DNA of 64,000 bases from Mycobacterium colombiense (GTDB lineage: Bacteria; Actinomycetota; Actinomycetes; Mycobacteriales; Mycobacteriaceae), in NCBI RefSeq assembly GCF_001672755.1, contig NZ_LZKI01000133.1, positions 1-64,000 on the forward strand, given 5' to 3'. A program made the translations under genes and the position numbers. Every line of letters starts with the position of its first letter. Position 1 is the stretch's first letter. Under the pieces are notes generated by a model. The model was given only the letters and a program-made list of their open reading frames with translations. It did no database searches and was not told the origin of the DNA. Shown here in pieces: positions 1 through 9,295 of this stretch.

Positions 1-1
1 C

Positions 2-3000
2 AGCCGGCTCGCCGAGCGGCTGCCGGCCTACATGGTGCCGGCCGCGGTGGTGGCCATCGAGGCATTGCCGTTGACACGCAACGGCAAACTCGACACCCGC
101 GCCCTGCCGGCACCGGACTACCAAACCGTCGATCAGTACAGCGCGCCGGCCACCGCCGTCGAGCAGACCATGGCTGACATCTACGCCCACGTGCTGGGGG
201 TCGACCGCGTGGGGATCGACGACTCCTTCTTCGACCTCGGTGGCGACTCGCTGTCGGCGATGCGGCTGGTCGCCGAGGTCAACACCAATCTCAATGTCCA
301 CCTTGGGGTTCGGGCCCTGTTCGAAGCGCCCACCATCCGGCGGCTGGCGGCGCGCCTGGGCGCCGACGGGGGAGATCGCCTGCCGCTGATGGCCGGAGCG
401 CGGCCGGAGGTGGTGCCGCTGTCGTTCGCGCAGTCGCGGCTGTGGTTCATCGGCCAACTGCACGGACCGTCGCCGGTGCACAACCTGGCGATCGCCCTGC
501 AGCTGCGCGGGCGTCTGGATGGTGAGGCGTTCGGCGCCGCGCTGGCCGACGTGGTGGGCCGGCACGAAAGCCTGCGCACCCTTTTCCCGGCGCACGAGGG
601 CATACCTCGACAGCTGGTGGTCGAGGTGGATGACGCCGACTTCGGTTGGCGGATCAGCGATGCGCGCGGGTGGTCCTCCGACCGGCTGGGCAGGGCCATC
701 GATACCGTGGTGGGCCACCGGTTCGACCTGGCCACCGAGCTTCCGTTGCGGGCACTGCTGTTCCGGCTCAGTGACCACGAGCACCTGTTGGTGGCCGTGC
801 TGCACCACATCGCCGCCGACGGCTGGTCGCTGACCCCGCTGGTGCGGGATCTGGGGGAGGCCTATTCCAGCCGGGTGGCCGGGGACGCCCCGGACTGGGC
901 GCCGCTGCCGGTGCAGTACGTCGACTACACGCTGTGGCAGCGCGCGCAATTCGGCGAATTGCAGGATCCGCACAGCCTGATCGCCGGGCAACTGCGGTAC
1001 TGGGAACACACCCTGGCCGGAATGCCCGAGCGGCTGGAACTGCCGACCGATCGGCCGTATCCGTTGGTAGCCGATTTCGGCGGGGCGAGTGTGGCCGTGG
1101 ATTGGCCGGCCGAGTTGCAGCAGCGGGTGCGCGCGATGGCCAATGCGCACAACGCGACGAGCTTCATGGTGGTGCAGGCGGCGCTGGCGGTGCTGCTGGG
1201 CAAGATCTGCGCGAGTTCGGATGTGGCGGTGGGGTTCCCGATCGCGGGACGGCGCGATCCGGCGCTGGACGACGTGGTGGGCTTCTTCGTCAACACCCTG
1301 GTGTTGCGGGTCGACCTGGCCGGTGATCCCACCGTCGCGGAGGTGCTGGCGCACGTGCGCGCGCGCAGCCTGGCCGCCTACGAACACCAGGACGTGCCGT
1401 TCGAGGTCCTCGTGGAACGGCTCAACCCGACCCGCAGCCTGGCCCATCATCCGCTGGTGCAGGTCATGCTGGCCTGGCAGAACACCGACTCGGCCGACCT
1501 GAGCCTCGGCGACGTGCGGGTCACCCCGGTGCCGGTCGAGACACGCACCGCCCGAATGGATCTCGCGTGGTCGCTGGCCGAACGCTGGACCCCCGAGGGG
1601 CTACCCGCCGGGATCGGCGGAGCGGTGGAGTTCCGCACCGACGTGTTCGACACGGCCACCATCGAAGACCTGATCGCCCGGCTGCATCGGGTGCTCATGG
1701 CCATCACCGCCGACCCCGCCCAGCGGTTGTCGTCGATCGATGTGCTCGGTGCCGACGAGCACGCGCGCCTCGACACGATCGGTAATCGGGCGGTATTGAC
1801 GCGCCCGTCGCACAGGCCCGCGTCGATCCCGGAGGTGTTCGCCGGCCACGTCGCGCGTGACCCCGAGGCCGTGGCCCTCCGCTACGGATCGTGCTCGTGG
1901 ACATACCTCGAACTCGAGGAGCAAGCGAACCGGTTGGCGCACTTGCTCGTTGACCACGGCGCCCGCCCGGGGCGGTGCGTGGCGCTACTGGTAGGACGCT
2001 CGGACCGGGCCGTCGCCGCGATCCTGGCGGTGCTCAAGGCGGGCGCCGCGTATGTGCCGATCGACCCGGCCCTGCCGGCGGCGCGGATCGAGTTCATGCT
2101 CGCCGACGCCGCGCCGACGGCGGTGCTCACCACCGCCGAGTTGCGCTCGCGGATAGGCGTTTCCGGCCCGGTCGTCATCGACATCGACGATCCGGCGATC
2201 CAGGACCGGCCCACGACCGCGCCGCCGGCCCCGGCACCGCACGACGTCGCCTACGTCATCTACACCTCGGGCACCACCGGTGTTCCCAAGGGCGTGGCGG
2301 TCACCCACCACAACGCCACCCAGCTGTTCGCCTCGCTGGGCGCCGCCGGTCTGCCGGCGGCGCCGGGCAAGGTGTGGAGCCAGTGCCATTCGCTGGCCTT
2401 CGACTTCTCGGTGTGGGAGATCTTCGGCGCGCTGCTGCATGGCGGACGGGTGCTGGTGGTGCCCGACGAGGTGGTGCGCTCGCCGAAAGACCTGCACGCC
2501 TTGCTGGTTGCCGAGAACGTCGACATGCTGACCCAGACACCCTCCGAGGCGGGGCTGCTCGCCACCGACGGCCTGGACTCGACGGTGCTGGCCGTCGCGG
2601 GTGAAGCCTGCCCGACCGAGCTGGTGGACCGCTGGGCCTCGGGACGGGTGATGGTCAACGTCTACGGCCCCACCGAGATCACCATCGTCGCGGCCGTCAG
2701 CGCGCCGCTGATCCCGGGCCCCGAGGTACCGCCGATCGGTTCGCCGCTGTCCGGCGCCGCACTGTTCGTGCTCGACGGGTGCCTGCAGCCGGCGCCCGCC
2801 GGGGTGGTCGGCGAGTTGTACGTGGCGGGCGCCGGCGTGTCCACCGGCTACCTGGGCCGGTCCGCCCTGACCGCGTCGCGGTTCGTGGCGTGCCCCTTCG
2901 GCGGATCCGGTGCGCGCATGTATCGCACCGGGGACCTGGCGTGGTGGGGTAGCGACGGGCAATTGCGCTACGCCGGGCGCGCCGACGAGCAGGTCAAGAT

Positions 3001-4888
3001 CCGCGGTTACCGCATCGAACTCGGCGAGATCCAGGCCGCGCTGGCCGCGCTGGACGGGGTGGACCGGGCGTTGGTGATCGCCCGCGAGGACCGCCCCGCC
3101 GCCTTGCGGCTGGTCGGATACATCACCGGAACGGCCAACCCCACCGAGATCCGCACCCTGCTGGCCGAGCGGCTGCCCGCGTATATGGTGCCGGCCGCGG
3201 TGGTGGTGTTGGCGGCGCTGCCATTGACGCCCGGCGGCAAACTCGACATTCGCTCGCTGCCGGCGCCCGACTACCAGGGCACCGACGACTACCTCGCCCC
3301 GGCCACCGCGGTCGAGGAGATCCTGGCCTTCCTCTACGCGCAGGTGCTGGGTCTCGAGCGGGTCGGGGTCCAGGAATCGTTCTTCGATCTGGGCGGGGAT
3401 TCGCTGTCGGCGATGCGCCTGGTCGCCGCGATCTACAACGCCCTCGACATCCACCTGCCGGTACGCGCCCTCTTCGAGGCGCCGTCGGTCCGCGGTCTGA
3501 GCCAGCAGCTAAACGGCGATCATGCTGCGGCAGAGGGCCTTCGGGCCGACTTCGCATCCGTGCACGGCCGCGACGCGACCGAGGTGTACGCCAGCGATCT
3601 CACGCTGGACAAGTTCATCGACGCCCCGACGCTGTCCGGCGCGCCGGCGTTGCCGGGCCCGGGCGCCCGGGTGCGCACCGTCCTGCTCACCGGGGCCACC
3701 GGCTTCCTCGGCCGGTACCTGGTGCTGCAGTGGCTCGAACGGCTGGAACTGGCCGACGGGAAGTTGATCTGCCTGGTGCGGGCCACCTCGGATGAGGATG
3801 CGCGGCGACGCCTCGAAAAGACCTTCGACAGCGGAGATCCCGCCCTGCTGCGGTACTTCCACGAACTGGCCGATGACCATCTCGAGGTCATCGCCGGCGA
3901 CAAGGGACGGTCCGATCTCGGTGTCGGCGAACAAACCTGGCAGCGGCTGGCCGACACCGTCGATCTGATCGTGGACTGCGCGGCCGTGGTCAACGGCGTG
4001 CTGCCCTACAGCGAGCTGTTCGCGCCCAACGTGGCGGGCACCGCCGAGCTGATCCGGTTGGCGCTGACCACCAAACTCAAGCCGTACACCTACATCTCGA
4101 CGGCCAACGTCGGCGACCAGATCGACCCGTCGGGGTTCACCGAGGACGCCGACGTCCGGATCGCCGGCCCGATCCGGACCATCGACGGCGGCTACGGCAA
4201 CGGCTACGGCAACAGCAAGTGGGCGGGCGAGGTGCTGCTGCGCGAGGCCAACGACCTGTGCGGGCTGCCGGTTTCGGTGTTCCGCTGCGACATGATCCTG
4301 GCCGACACCACCTACGCCGGCCAGTTGAACCTGTCGGACATGTTCACCCGGATGGTGCACAGCGTGGTGGTCAGCGGCCTCGCGCCGCGCTCGTTCTACG
4401 AGCTCGACGCCCACGGCAACCGGCAGCGCGCGCATTTCGACGCCCTGCCGGTCGAGTTCGTCGCCGAGGCGATCACCACGCTGGGCGCCCAGGTGCTGGA
4501 CGGGTTCGAGACCTATCACGTGATGAACCCACACGACGACGGCGTCGGGCTCGACGAGTACGTCGACTGGATCATCGAGGCCGGTTACCCGGTGCGGCGC
4601 ATCGACGACTTCACCGAGTGGCTGCAACGAATGGAGGCCGCCCTGCACGCCGCGCCGGAACGGCTACGCCAGCAGTCGGTGCTGCAGCTGCTGCAGTTGC
4701 GCAACGCCCAGCACGTGCCGCCGGCGGACCCGGCTCGCGGGTGCCTGGCGCCGACGGACCGTTTCCGCGCCGCGGTGCAAGAAGCCAAAATCGGCCCCGA
4801 TAACGACATCCCGCAGATCAGCCCGTCGGTGATCGTCAAATACGTGACCGACCTGCAAGTGCTCGGGCTGCTGGAGCCACCGACCTGA
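2..4888 (+). CDS. Nonribosomal peptide synthetase, C-terminal part with terminal reductase (5' end outside window)
   Basis: The frame is open through base 1, so the gene starts upstream. Domain order is: end of an adenylation domain with its A10 NGKLD motif (80-94); carrier protein with the phosphopantetheine Ser at 248-250; condensation domain (about 410-1760) with HHIAADG at 803-823; full adenylation domain (about 1830-3260) with [11 protein letters not shown] at 2261-2293; second carrier (Ser 3401-3403); and a thioester reductase domain (about 3670-4870) with a TGATGFLG Rossmann motif near 3690 and YGNSK at 4205-4219. There is no epimerase between carrier and condensation domain, so an LCL-type condensation is likely. 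My hand-read adenylation code is D-F-W-S-A-A-V-I-V-K; I do not assign a substrate. A terminal reductase means release as aldehyde or alcohol, as in lipopeptides ending in an amino alcohol. The product is unknown; a cell-surface or secreted lipopeptide is inference. Confidence 0.93.
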   Translation, partial: SRLAERLPAYMVPAAVVAIEALPLTRNGKLDTRALPAPDYQTVDQYSAPATAVEQTMADIYAHVLGVDRVGIDDSFFDLGGDSLSAMRLVAEVNTNLNVHLGVRALFEAPTIRRLAARLGADGGDRLPLMAGARPEVVPLSFAQSRLWFIGQLHGPSPVHNLAIALQLRGRLDGEAFGAALADVVGRHESLRTLFPAHEGIPRQLVVEVDDADFGWRISDARGWSSDRLGRAIDTVVGHRFDLATELPLRALLFRLSDHEHLLVAVLHHIAADGWSLTPLVRDLGEAYSSRVAGDAPDWAPLPVQYVDYTLWQRAQFGELQDPHSLIAGQLRYWEHTLAGMPERLELPTDRPYPLVADFGGASVAVDWPAELQQRVRAMANAHNATSFMVVQAALAVLLGKICASSDVAVGFPIAGRRDPALDDVVGFFVNTLVLRVDLAGDPTVAEVLAHVRARSLAAYEHQDVPFEVLVERLNPTRSLAHHPLVQVMLAWQNTDSADLSLGDVRVTPVPVETRTARMDLAWSLAERWTPEGLPAGIGGAVEFRTDVFDTATIEDLIARLHRVLMAITADPAQRLSSIDVLGADEHARLDTIGNRAVLTRPSHRPASIPEVFAGHVARDPEAVALRYGSCSWTYLELEEQANRLAHLLVDHGARPGRCVALLVGRSDRAVAAILAVLKAGAAYVPIDPALPAARIEFMLADAAPTAVLTTAELRSRIGVSGPVVIDIDDPAIQDRPTTAPPAPAPHDVAYVIYTSGTTGVPKGVAVTHHNATQLFASLGAAGLPAAPGKVWSQCHSLAFDFSVWEIFGALLHGGRVLVVPDEVVRSPKDLHALLVAENVDMLTQTPSEAGLLATDGLDSTVLAVAGEACPTELVDRWASGRVMVNVYGPTEITIVAAVSAPLIPGPEVPPIGSPLSGAALFVLDGCLQPAPAGVVGELYVAGAGVSTGYLGRSALTASRFVACPFGGSGARMYRTGDLAWWGSDGQLRYAGRADEQVKIRGYRIELGEIQAALAALDGVDRALVIAREDRPAALRLVGYITGTANPTEIRTLLAERLPAYMVPAAVVVLAALPLTPGGKLDIRSLPAPDYQGTDDYLAPATAVEEILAFLYAQVLGLERVGVQESFFDLGGDSLSAMRLVAAIYNALDIHLPVRALFEAPSVRGLSQQLNGDHAAAEGLRADFASVHGRDATEVYASDLTLDKFIDAPTLSGAPALPGPGARVRTVLLTGATGFLGRYLVLQWLERLELADGKLICLVRATSDEDARRRLEKTFDSGDPALLRYFHELADDHLEVIAGDKGRSDLGVGEQTWQRLADTVDLIVDCAAVVNGVLPYSELFAPNVAGTAELIRLALTTKLKPYTYISTANVGDQIDPSGFTEDADVRIAGPIRTIDGGYGNGYGNSKWAGEVLLREANDLCGLPVSVFRCDMILADTTYAGQLNLSDMFTRMVHSVVVSGLAPRSFYELDAHGNRQRAHFDALPVEFVAEAITTLGAQVLDGFETYHVMNPHDDGVGLDEYVDWIIEAGYPVRRIDDFTEWLQRMEAALHAAPERLRQQSVLQLLQLRNAQHVPPADPARGCLAPTDRFRAAVQEAKIGPDNDIPQISPSVIVKYVTDLQVLGLLEPPT

Positions 4889-4920
4889 CGTCGCACACGC
4901 GCCGCGCTAGCGTGGCTGAG

Positions 4921-5835
4921 ATGGGCGGCGAAGCGCAGCGCAGCTGGGAGTTCGTGGTGGCGCCGACGCGGATTGCGCCCGGCGTCACGTCGATGGTGGG
5001 TTATCGCGCGCTGGAGGTGCCCGAGACCGTGCACCGCGGTCTGCCGTCGTCGATGCTGACGTTCATTGTCAGCCTCGACGACGGGGTGGAGGCCGCATCC
5101 ACCGCCGATGCGCTGCCGAGTTCTCGGCCCCACCCGTTGGTTCTGGGCGGATTACATGTGCAGGCCAGCCATGTGCGGCAGCGCCGCGCCCAGGCCGGTG
5201 TGCAGCTCGCGGTGCATCCTTTGGCGTCGCGCGCACTGTTCGGTGTGCCCAGCGCCGAGCTGCCCGTCACCGCCTACGACGGTGTCGATGTCCTCGGCCG
5301 TCGCGCCACAGAACTCTCCGAGCGAGTCGCCGAAGCGCGTCAATGGGCCAAGGTCTTCGCGACCGTGGCTGATTACCTCGTCGATGCCCGGCGCCGTCAC
5401 GACGACGTGACCGTGCGTCCCGAGCTCGCCCATGCCTGGCACCTGATGGAGCGCACTCAGGGCCGAATTCCGTTGAGCGCGTTGGCGGATCGCGTCGGGG
5501 TGAGTGCCAGATGGCTGACCACGCTGTTCCAGCGGGAGGTGGGCAGATCTCCGAAGACGGTGTCGATGCTGATGCGATTCCAGCATGCGACGGCGAGGAT
5601 CGCGGCGTCGGCGCGCCGGAATGGCCGGGTCGACCTCGCCGCGGTCGCAGCCGATTGCGGGTATTGGGATCAGGCACACCTGACCCGGGAGTTCGGCCGG
5701 TTCGCCGGGGTGCCGCCGCGGGCCTGGCTGGCCGAAGAGTTCCGAAACATACAAGACGGCGGACACTCGTCGGGTTCACGATGGGGCCATGACTACCTCG
5801 AATCCGACCGTCTGGTTGACGCTTCAGGCACATAA
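4921..5835 (+). CDS. AraC-family transcriptional regulator
   Basis: 304 residues. The C-terminal third is a double helix-turn-helix of AraC type: LADRVGVSARWLTTLFQREV and, further on, AADCGYWDQAHLTREFGRFA followed by GVPPRAW, the usual end of the second motif. The N-terminal 170 residues form a probable ligand-binding cupin-like region without a motif I can name. I chose ATG 4921 because a TAGCGT -10 hexamer (4908-4913) ends 7 nt before it, which would give a leaderless mRNA; GTG 4912 is an in-frame alternative lying inside that hexamer. The 3' end overlaps the next gene by 47 bp in another frame, so the two are probably co-transcribed. The ligand is unknown. Confidence 0.88.
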   Translation: MGGEAQRSWEFVVAPTRIAPGVTSMVGYRALEVPETVHRGLPSSMLTFIVSLDDGVEAASTADALPSSRPHPLVLGGLHVQASHVRQRRAQAGVQLAVHPLASRALFGVPSAELPVTAYDGVDVLGRRATELSERVAEARQWAKVFATVADYLVDARRRHDDVTVRPELAHAWHLMERTQGRIPLSALADRVGVSARWLTTLFQREVGRSPKTVSMLMRFQHATARIAASARRNGRVDLAAVAADCGYWDQAHLTREFGRFAGVPPRAWLAEEFRNIQDGGHSSGSRWGHDYLESDRLVDASGT

Positions 5836-6190
5836 CGCTCCCAAGCTGATCGACTACTACGTCGAGGTGTTCGGCTTCGTCGTCGCGGCCCGATACGGTG
5901 ACGGCGACAGGGTCGATCACGCCCAACTGAACTGGCCGGAAGGCAGCGGCGGGATCATGCTGGGCAGCCACAAAGCCTGCGCGGACTGGTCGCGCGAACC
6001 GGGAACCGCCGGCGGCTACATCGTCACCGGCGATCCCGCTGCCCGCTACGAACGGGTGCTCTCGCACGAGGCGGAAATCGTTCGCCCGCTCGCCAGAACC
6101 GATTATGGTGCAACCGAATTCGCCGTCCGCGATCCTGAAGGCAACTTGTGGTCATTCGGCGACTACATAGGTGAGCCAATGCCGAGCTGA
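5789..6190 (+). CDS. VOC (glyoxalase/bleomycin-resistance fold) family protein
   Basis: 133 residues with the paired beta-alpha-beta-beta-beta pattern of the vicinal oxygen chelate fold: LIDYYVEVFGFVVAARY in the first half, and EFAVRDPEGNLWSFGDY at the end, the typical DPxGNxW closing motif. The early His expected for metal binding is not obvious, so activity as a metal-dependent lyase is doubtful; many members simply bind a small molecule. It starts at ATG 5789 inside the AraC gene. The AraC protein is the likely regulator of this gene and possibly of the following one. No specific function can be given. Confidence 0.8.
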   Translation: MTTSNPTVWLTLQAHNAPKLIDYYVEVFGFVVAARYGDGDRVDHAQLNWPEGSGGIMLGSHKACADWSREPGTAGGYIVTGDPAARYERVLSHEAEIVRPLARTDYGATEFAVRDPEGNLWSFGDYIGEPMPS

Positions 6191-6266
6191 CCACCGGGAC
6201 CCGGACGCCTGATTACCATGACGGTAGAACGCGACGGTTCCGCCAGCACGGAGGAGTGCTCATCCG

Positions 6267-6836
6267 ATGACAACAGCGCGCCTGCCTCGACTGCCACTCG
6301 ACGAAGCCAAAGCCGCCGCCGACGAAGCGGCCGTCCCCAACTACATGGCCGAGCTCAGCATCTTCCAGGTGCTGCTCAACCACCCGCCACTGGCGCGTGG
6401 CATCAACGACCTGCTCGCCACCATGCTGTGGCACGGAACGCTCGACTCGCGGCTGCGCGAGCTGGTGATCATGCGGATCGGCTGGCTCACCTCTTGCGAC
6501 TACGAATGGACACAGCACTGGCGGGTCGCGTCGCGGCTCGGCGTTCCGGCCGACGATCTGCTGGGCGTGCGGGATTGGCCGAACCACGCGGGGTTCGGAT
6601 CCATCGAGCGGGCCGTGCTCGCGGCCACCGACGACGTGGTGCGCGACGGCGCGGTGAGTGCCGCGAGCTGGGCGGCATGCGAGCGCGAATTCCAAGGTGA
6701 CACAACGATTCTCGTCGAGCTGGTGACGGTCATCGGTGCGTGGCGGATGGTCGCGTCGATCCTGCAAAGCCTGGAGGTGCCGCTGGAGGAGGGCGTGTCC
6801 AGCTGGCCGCCGGACGGCCGGTCGCCCCGGTCCTAG
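6267..6836 (+). CDS. Carboxymuconolactone decarboxylase / AhpD-like family protein
   Basis: 189 residues, all-helical. The segment LRELVIMRIGWLTSCDYEW followed by TQH matches the ELxxLRxxxLxxxxYEWxxH core of CMD-family proteins. A single Cys precedes the DYEW, so the CxxC of true AhpD peroxidase is absent and the protein is not a classical alkylhydroperoxidase. An AGGAGG-like Shine-Dalgarno (about 6247-6252) lies upstream of ATG 6267. In M. tuberculosis a protein of almost the same length (Rv1531, from memory) sits just before the nitronate monooxygenase, as here. The TAG stop codon is the first part of a dispersed palindromic repeat. Substrate unknown. Confidence 0.8.
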   Translation: MTTARLPRLPLDEAKAAADEAAVPNYMAELSIFQVLLNHPPLARGINDLLATMLWHGTLDSRLRELVIMRIGWLTSCDYEWTQHWRVASRLGVPADDLLGVRDWPNHAGFGSIERAVLAATDDVVRDGAVSAASWAACEREFQGDTTILVELVTVIGAWRMVASILQSLEVPLEEGVSSWPPDGRSPRS

Positions 6837-6886
6837 GGGCGATCGCGAGCGCGGCGCAGCCGGGCGAAGCGGGTCGCCCCCATCGG
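6836..6886. repeat. Dispersed palindromic repeat (single copy)
   Basis: The outer arms GGGGCGA and TCGCCCC enclose a GC-rich inner near-dyad. The element starts at the last base of the upstream stop codon. It is closely related to the tandem pair at 54649-54758, where the arms are GTGGCGA and TCGCCAC: the one arm position that differs has changed on both sides. Confidence 0.75.
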
Positions 6887-6933
6887 CCTTAGCGCGGGCG
6901 CGCGCGCATGAGTTGCCCACGCGCCGTGGCCGA

Positions 6934-6962
6934 TTGACTTAGCAGTCGATAACTCTTAGCGT
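6934..6962 (+). promoter_or_regulatory. Promoter of the nitronate monooxygenase gene
   Basis: TTGACT (6934-6939), a 17-bp spacer, then TAGCGT (6957-6962), ending 6 nt before ATG 6969. Spacing and hexamers fit a primary sigma factor promoter giving a leaderless transcript. Confidence 0.7.
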
Positions 6963-6968
6963 CGGGCA

Positions 6969-8093
6969 ATGAGAACCAGGGTCGCCGACATGCTCGGAGT
7001 CGAATTCCCGATCTGCGCCTTCAGCCATTGTCGCGACGTGGTGGCGGCGGTGACCAACGCCGGCGGCTTCGGGATCTTGGGCGCCACCGCGCACAGCCCC
7101 AAGCGCCTGCAGAGCGAGCTGACCTGGATCGAGGAACAGACCGGGGGCAAGCCCTACGGAGTCGACCTGCTGCTGCCGCCCAAATACGTCGGTGCCGAGG
7201 AAGGCGGCATCGACACCACGCGGGTCCGCAGCCTGCTGCCCGAGGAACACCGCGCGTTCGTCGACGACCTGCTGGCCCGCTACGGTGTCTCCGCGACCGC
7301 CGAGCAGCCGCGCGCATCGCTGGGTGGTCTGAACATCTCGCCCAAGACCTACGAGCCGCTGCTGGACGTCGCCTTCTCCCACAACATCCGGCTGATCGCC
7401 AGCGCGCTGGGGCCGCCCCCGGCGGACCTCGTCGAACGCGCGCACGACAGGGACGTGCTGGTGGCCGCGCTGGCCGGCACCACCCGGCACGCGCAACGGC
7501 ACGCCGCCGCCGGCGTCGACCTGATCGTCGCGCAAGGCACCGAGGCGGGCGGGCACACCGGCGAGGTGGCGACCATGGTCCTGGTGCCCGAGGTCGTCGA
7601 TGCCGTGGCGCCGGTGCCCGTGCTCGCCGCCGGCGGAATCGCCCGCGGTCGTCAGATCGCCGCGGCGCTGGCCCTGGGCGCCGAGGGTGTGTGGTGCGGC
7701 TCGGTGTGGCTGACCACCGAGGAGGCCGAGACGGCGCCCGTGGTCAAGGAGAAATTCCTGGCCGCCAGCTCGTCGGACACGGTGCGGTCGCGCTCGATGA
7801 CGGGCAAGCCGGCGCGGATGCTGCGCACGGCGTGGACCGACGAGTGGGAACGGCCGGAAAACCCGGATCCGCTGGGCATGCCGTTGCAGACCGCGCTGAT
7901 CACCGAGCCGCAGGTGCGCATCAACCAGGCCGCCGCCCATCAGGGCGCCAAGGCGCGTGAGCTGGCCACTTACTTCGTCGGGCAGGTGGTGGGCTCGCTC
8001 GACCGGGTCCGCCCGACGCGTTCGGTGGTGCTGGACATGGTCGAGGAGTTCATCGACACCATCGGCCGGCTCGAGGGCCTGGTGGAGAAGTGA
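6969..8093 (+). CDS. Nitronate monooxygenase (2-nitropropane dioxygenase-like, FMN-dependent)
   Basis: 374 residues, TIM-barrel NMO family. Conserved pieces are the N-terminal FPICAFSHCRDVVAAVTNAG, the phosphate/FMN-binding GVDLIVAQGTEAGGHTGEVA with its catalytic-type His, and VPVLAAGGIARGRQIAAALA followed by LGAEGVWCGS. The family oxidises nitronates or nitroalkanes using FMN and oxygen; the true substrate here is not known. The start is fixed by a well-spaced promoter whose -10 box lies 6 nt upstream. It corresponds in position to M. tuberculosis Rv1533 (from memory). The TetR gene that follows it there (Rv1534) is missing here: the next 620 bp hold an M-box riboswitch instead. Confidence 0.92.
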   Translation: MRTRVADMLGVEFPICAFSHCRDVVAAVTNAGGFGILGATAHSPKRLQSELTWIEEQTGGKPYGVDLLLPPKYVGAEEGGIDTTRVRSLLPEEHRAFVDDLLARYGVSATAEQPRASLGGLNISPKTYEPLLDVAFSHNIRLIASALGPPPADLVERAHDRDVLVAALAGTTRHAQRHAAAGVDLIVAQGTEAGGHTGEVATMVLVPEVVDAVAPVPVLAAGGIARGRQIAAALALGAEGVWCGSVWLTTEEAETAPVVKEKFLAASSSDTVRSRSMTGKPARMLRTAWTDEWERPENPDPLGMPLQTALITEPQVRINQAAAHQGAKARELATYFVGQVVGSLDRVRPTRSVVLDMVEEFIDTIGRLEGLVEK

Positions 8094-8276
8094 TCCGGGC
8101 CAACCGCGCGGAATTGACGGATTCCTGACGGCCGCCGGGCGTATGCCCAGCTCAGCCCCGTGAACCTGGCCGAATGCTGTGCGCGCCCCTCATGAATGCG
8201 TACAGAATCCCCGACACGCCAGCGGGGGATTTGACCGCGTCATAGCCGTCGTGCATCATCGGTCGGGTAAGCACCT

Positions 8277-8435
8277 CGTTAGGTGAGGCGTCTACACGAA
8301 TACAGGCCACTGACCCCGAACGTCGAAAGACGCCCCGGGTCAGGACAGCTCCTCCCGGCTTAAGGGTTGAGCCCAGGTGGCTTCCGGACTAACCGGACAC
8401 GTCGTGTGGTGCCGAAGCTCTGACGAGAGGGGTGC
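8277..8435 (+). ncRNA. M-box (ykoK) magnesium riboswitch
   Basis: The strand carries the M-box landmarks in order: GTTAGGTGAGGC (from 8278), CACTGACCCCGAACGTCGAA then AGACGCC (8309-8335), GGGTCAGGACAGCTCCTCCC (8337-8356), GGGTTGAGCCCAGGTGGCTT (8364-8383), a stem CCGGACTAACCGG (8385-8397), and a closing GAAGCTCTGACGAGAG (8414-8429). The family senses Mg2+ and lowers expression of Mg2+ transport or related genes when the ion is plentiful. A weak promoter TTGACC-17 nt-CATCAT (8231-8259) would start transcription just upstream. A hairpin with CCGAC/GTCGG arms (8442-8455) follows and may belong to the expression platform. The regulated gene is the small protein at 8717, as recalled for M. tuberculosis Rv1535. 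Confidence 0.93.
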
Positions 8436-8529
8436 GGAACTCCGACGGTCGTCGGGTTCTGCTCCTTTGCTGCGCAGAGATTGCATGCGACCCGCGCATG
8501 CGTCGTGACCGCGAGGAGGTGAGGGACAC

Positions 8530-8610
8530 ATGAGTTCTAGCGATAGTCCGGACCGAAGTCCGAACTGTGTTTCGTCCCGATCCGGTCTCGGGCGCGACTT
8601 TCTCGGCTGA
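8530..8610 (+). CDS. Possible 26-codon leader ORF downstream of the M-box
   Basis: ATG 8530 is preceded at ideal distance by GAGGAGGTGAGG (8513-8524), one of the strongest ribosome binding sites in the window. The frame encodes 26 residues (MSSSDSPDRSPNCVSSRSGL plus six more) and ends at TGA 8608-8610. It lies between the riboswitch aptamer and the small structural gene at 8717. A hairpin with arms AGTCCGGAC/GTCCGAACT (8545-8566, one mismatch) falls inside it. It could be a translated leader coupling Mg2+ sensing to termination or translation of the next gene. No homologue is known to me; the case rests on the Shine-Dalgarno and position. Confidence 0.45.
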   Translation: MSSSDSPDRSPNCVSSRSGLGRDFLG

Positions 8611-8716
8611 GACGTCGCAACGCTAATTGGTTATCGCCCAAGCGTTCTGAGATCACACGGGATGGGACACATCAGTCCAGTCAGTCCCCGTTGGATCTCC
8701 CCTCTAGGAGGCGATG

Positions 8717-8968
8717 ATGACCGCAGCTTTCTACGACGAAGTGCTCACCGTAGCGCCCGCCCCCACGCTGACCGTGGTGCGCGACACCGACACGATCCCG
8801 GCCCCCGCCCAGGCTCCCGTGGCCAAGGCCCGCCGCCGGTCCGACAGCGCACCGTTCGGCGCCGGGAGCGACCCGCTGGTCGACGGCGCCGCCCGCCTGC
8901 TGAGCGTGCCGCTGCGGCACGTGTACGCCGCGCTGTGGCGGGTTGGCGTCCTCGAAGTCCGGGCCTGA
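8717..8968 (+). CDS. Small conserved protein under M-box control (Rv1535-like)
   Basis: 83 residues. TAGGAGG (8705-8711) lies 5 nt before ATG 8717; the overlapping ATG 8714 is too close. The first half is low-complexity and proline/alanine rich. The second half (FGAGSDPLVDGAARLLSVPL then RHVYAALWRVG) looks like a short amphipathic helical domain. There is no transmembrane segment, signal peptide or catalytic motif. Position after an M-box and before ileS matches M. tuberculosis Rv1535 (from memory), a protein of unknown role expressed at low Mg2+. A part in magnesium limitation is inferred only from the riboswitch. Confidence 0.8.
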   Translation: MTAAFYDEVLTVAPAPTLTVVRDTDTIPAPAQAPVAKARRRSDSAPFGAGSDPLVDGAARLLSVPLRHVYAALWRVGVLEVRA

Positions 8969-9002
8969 AAGCCGAACTTCGATGGACGTCGAACAACTCC
9001 GG

Positions 9003-9058
9003 CTCCAAGGGGTCGCCTGGCCGCAGACGTAGTTCTGCGCCTTGGCGGCCCCTTGGAG
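9003..9058 (+). terminator. Long GC-rich hairpin after the M-box-controlled gene
   Basis: A left arm CTCCAAGGGGTCGCC (9003-9017) pairs with GGCGGCCCCTTGGAG (9044-9058) over 15 bp with one G-U pair, and an inner GCAG/CTGC stem follows. There is no U-tract, which is common for mycobacterial terminators. It separates the M-box unit from the ileS T-box. It could also be an RNA-processing or stability element. Confidence 0.6.
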
Positions 9059-9087
9059 TGCACCCGGATTTGCGGGTCTTCGTAGAA

Positions 9088-9285
9088 TCGATCTACTGGC
9101 GTCGATCCGGCCATCACCGGGGAGCCTTCGGAAGAACAGCCGTCCCGGCTCAGTAGAACCGAACGGGTAGGCCCGTCACAGCCGTCATCGAGCGGCCACG
9201 CGAAAGCGCGGCAAGCGGGGTGGTACCGCGGCGCTCGCGCAGCCAGCGCGTCGTCGTCCCCGGTTTGCACCGTGGCACAGGAGAC
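9088..9285 (+). ncRNA. Isoleucine-specific T-box riboswitch of ileS
   Basis: Short Stem I region GATCCGGCC-ATC-ACCGG with the specifier triplet ATC (Ile) at 9113-9115; a Stem II region CAGTAGAACCGAACGGG (9151-9167); and the T-box bulge TGGT (9221-9224) inside GGGGTGGTACCGCGG, complementary to the ACCA end of tRNA-Ile. This is the actinobacterial ileS class, known to act on translation. Uncharged tRNA-Ile binding should free the ribosome binding site (GGAG, 9280-9283) ahead of GTG 9296. A TAGAAT hexamer (9083-9088) just upstream may be the -10 box; no good -35 box is seen. Confidence 0.93.
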
Positions 9286-9295
9286 AACGCGCATC

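Noticed and set aside
360..410. Epimerase domain between the first carrier and the condensation domain of the NRPS
   Set aside because: Only about 50 bp separate the two domains, too little for any domain.
6218..6700. Alternative ORF over the CMD-like gene
   Set aside because: Protein is Arg/Ala repeats without conserved motifs; the CMD frame has the YEWxxH core and a ribosome binding site.
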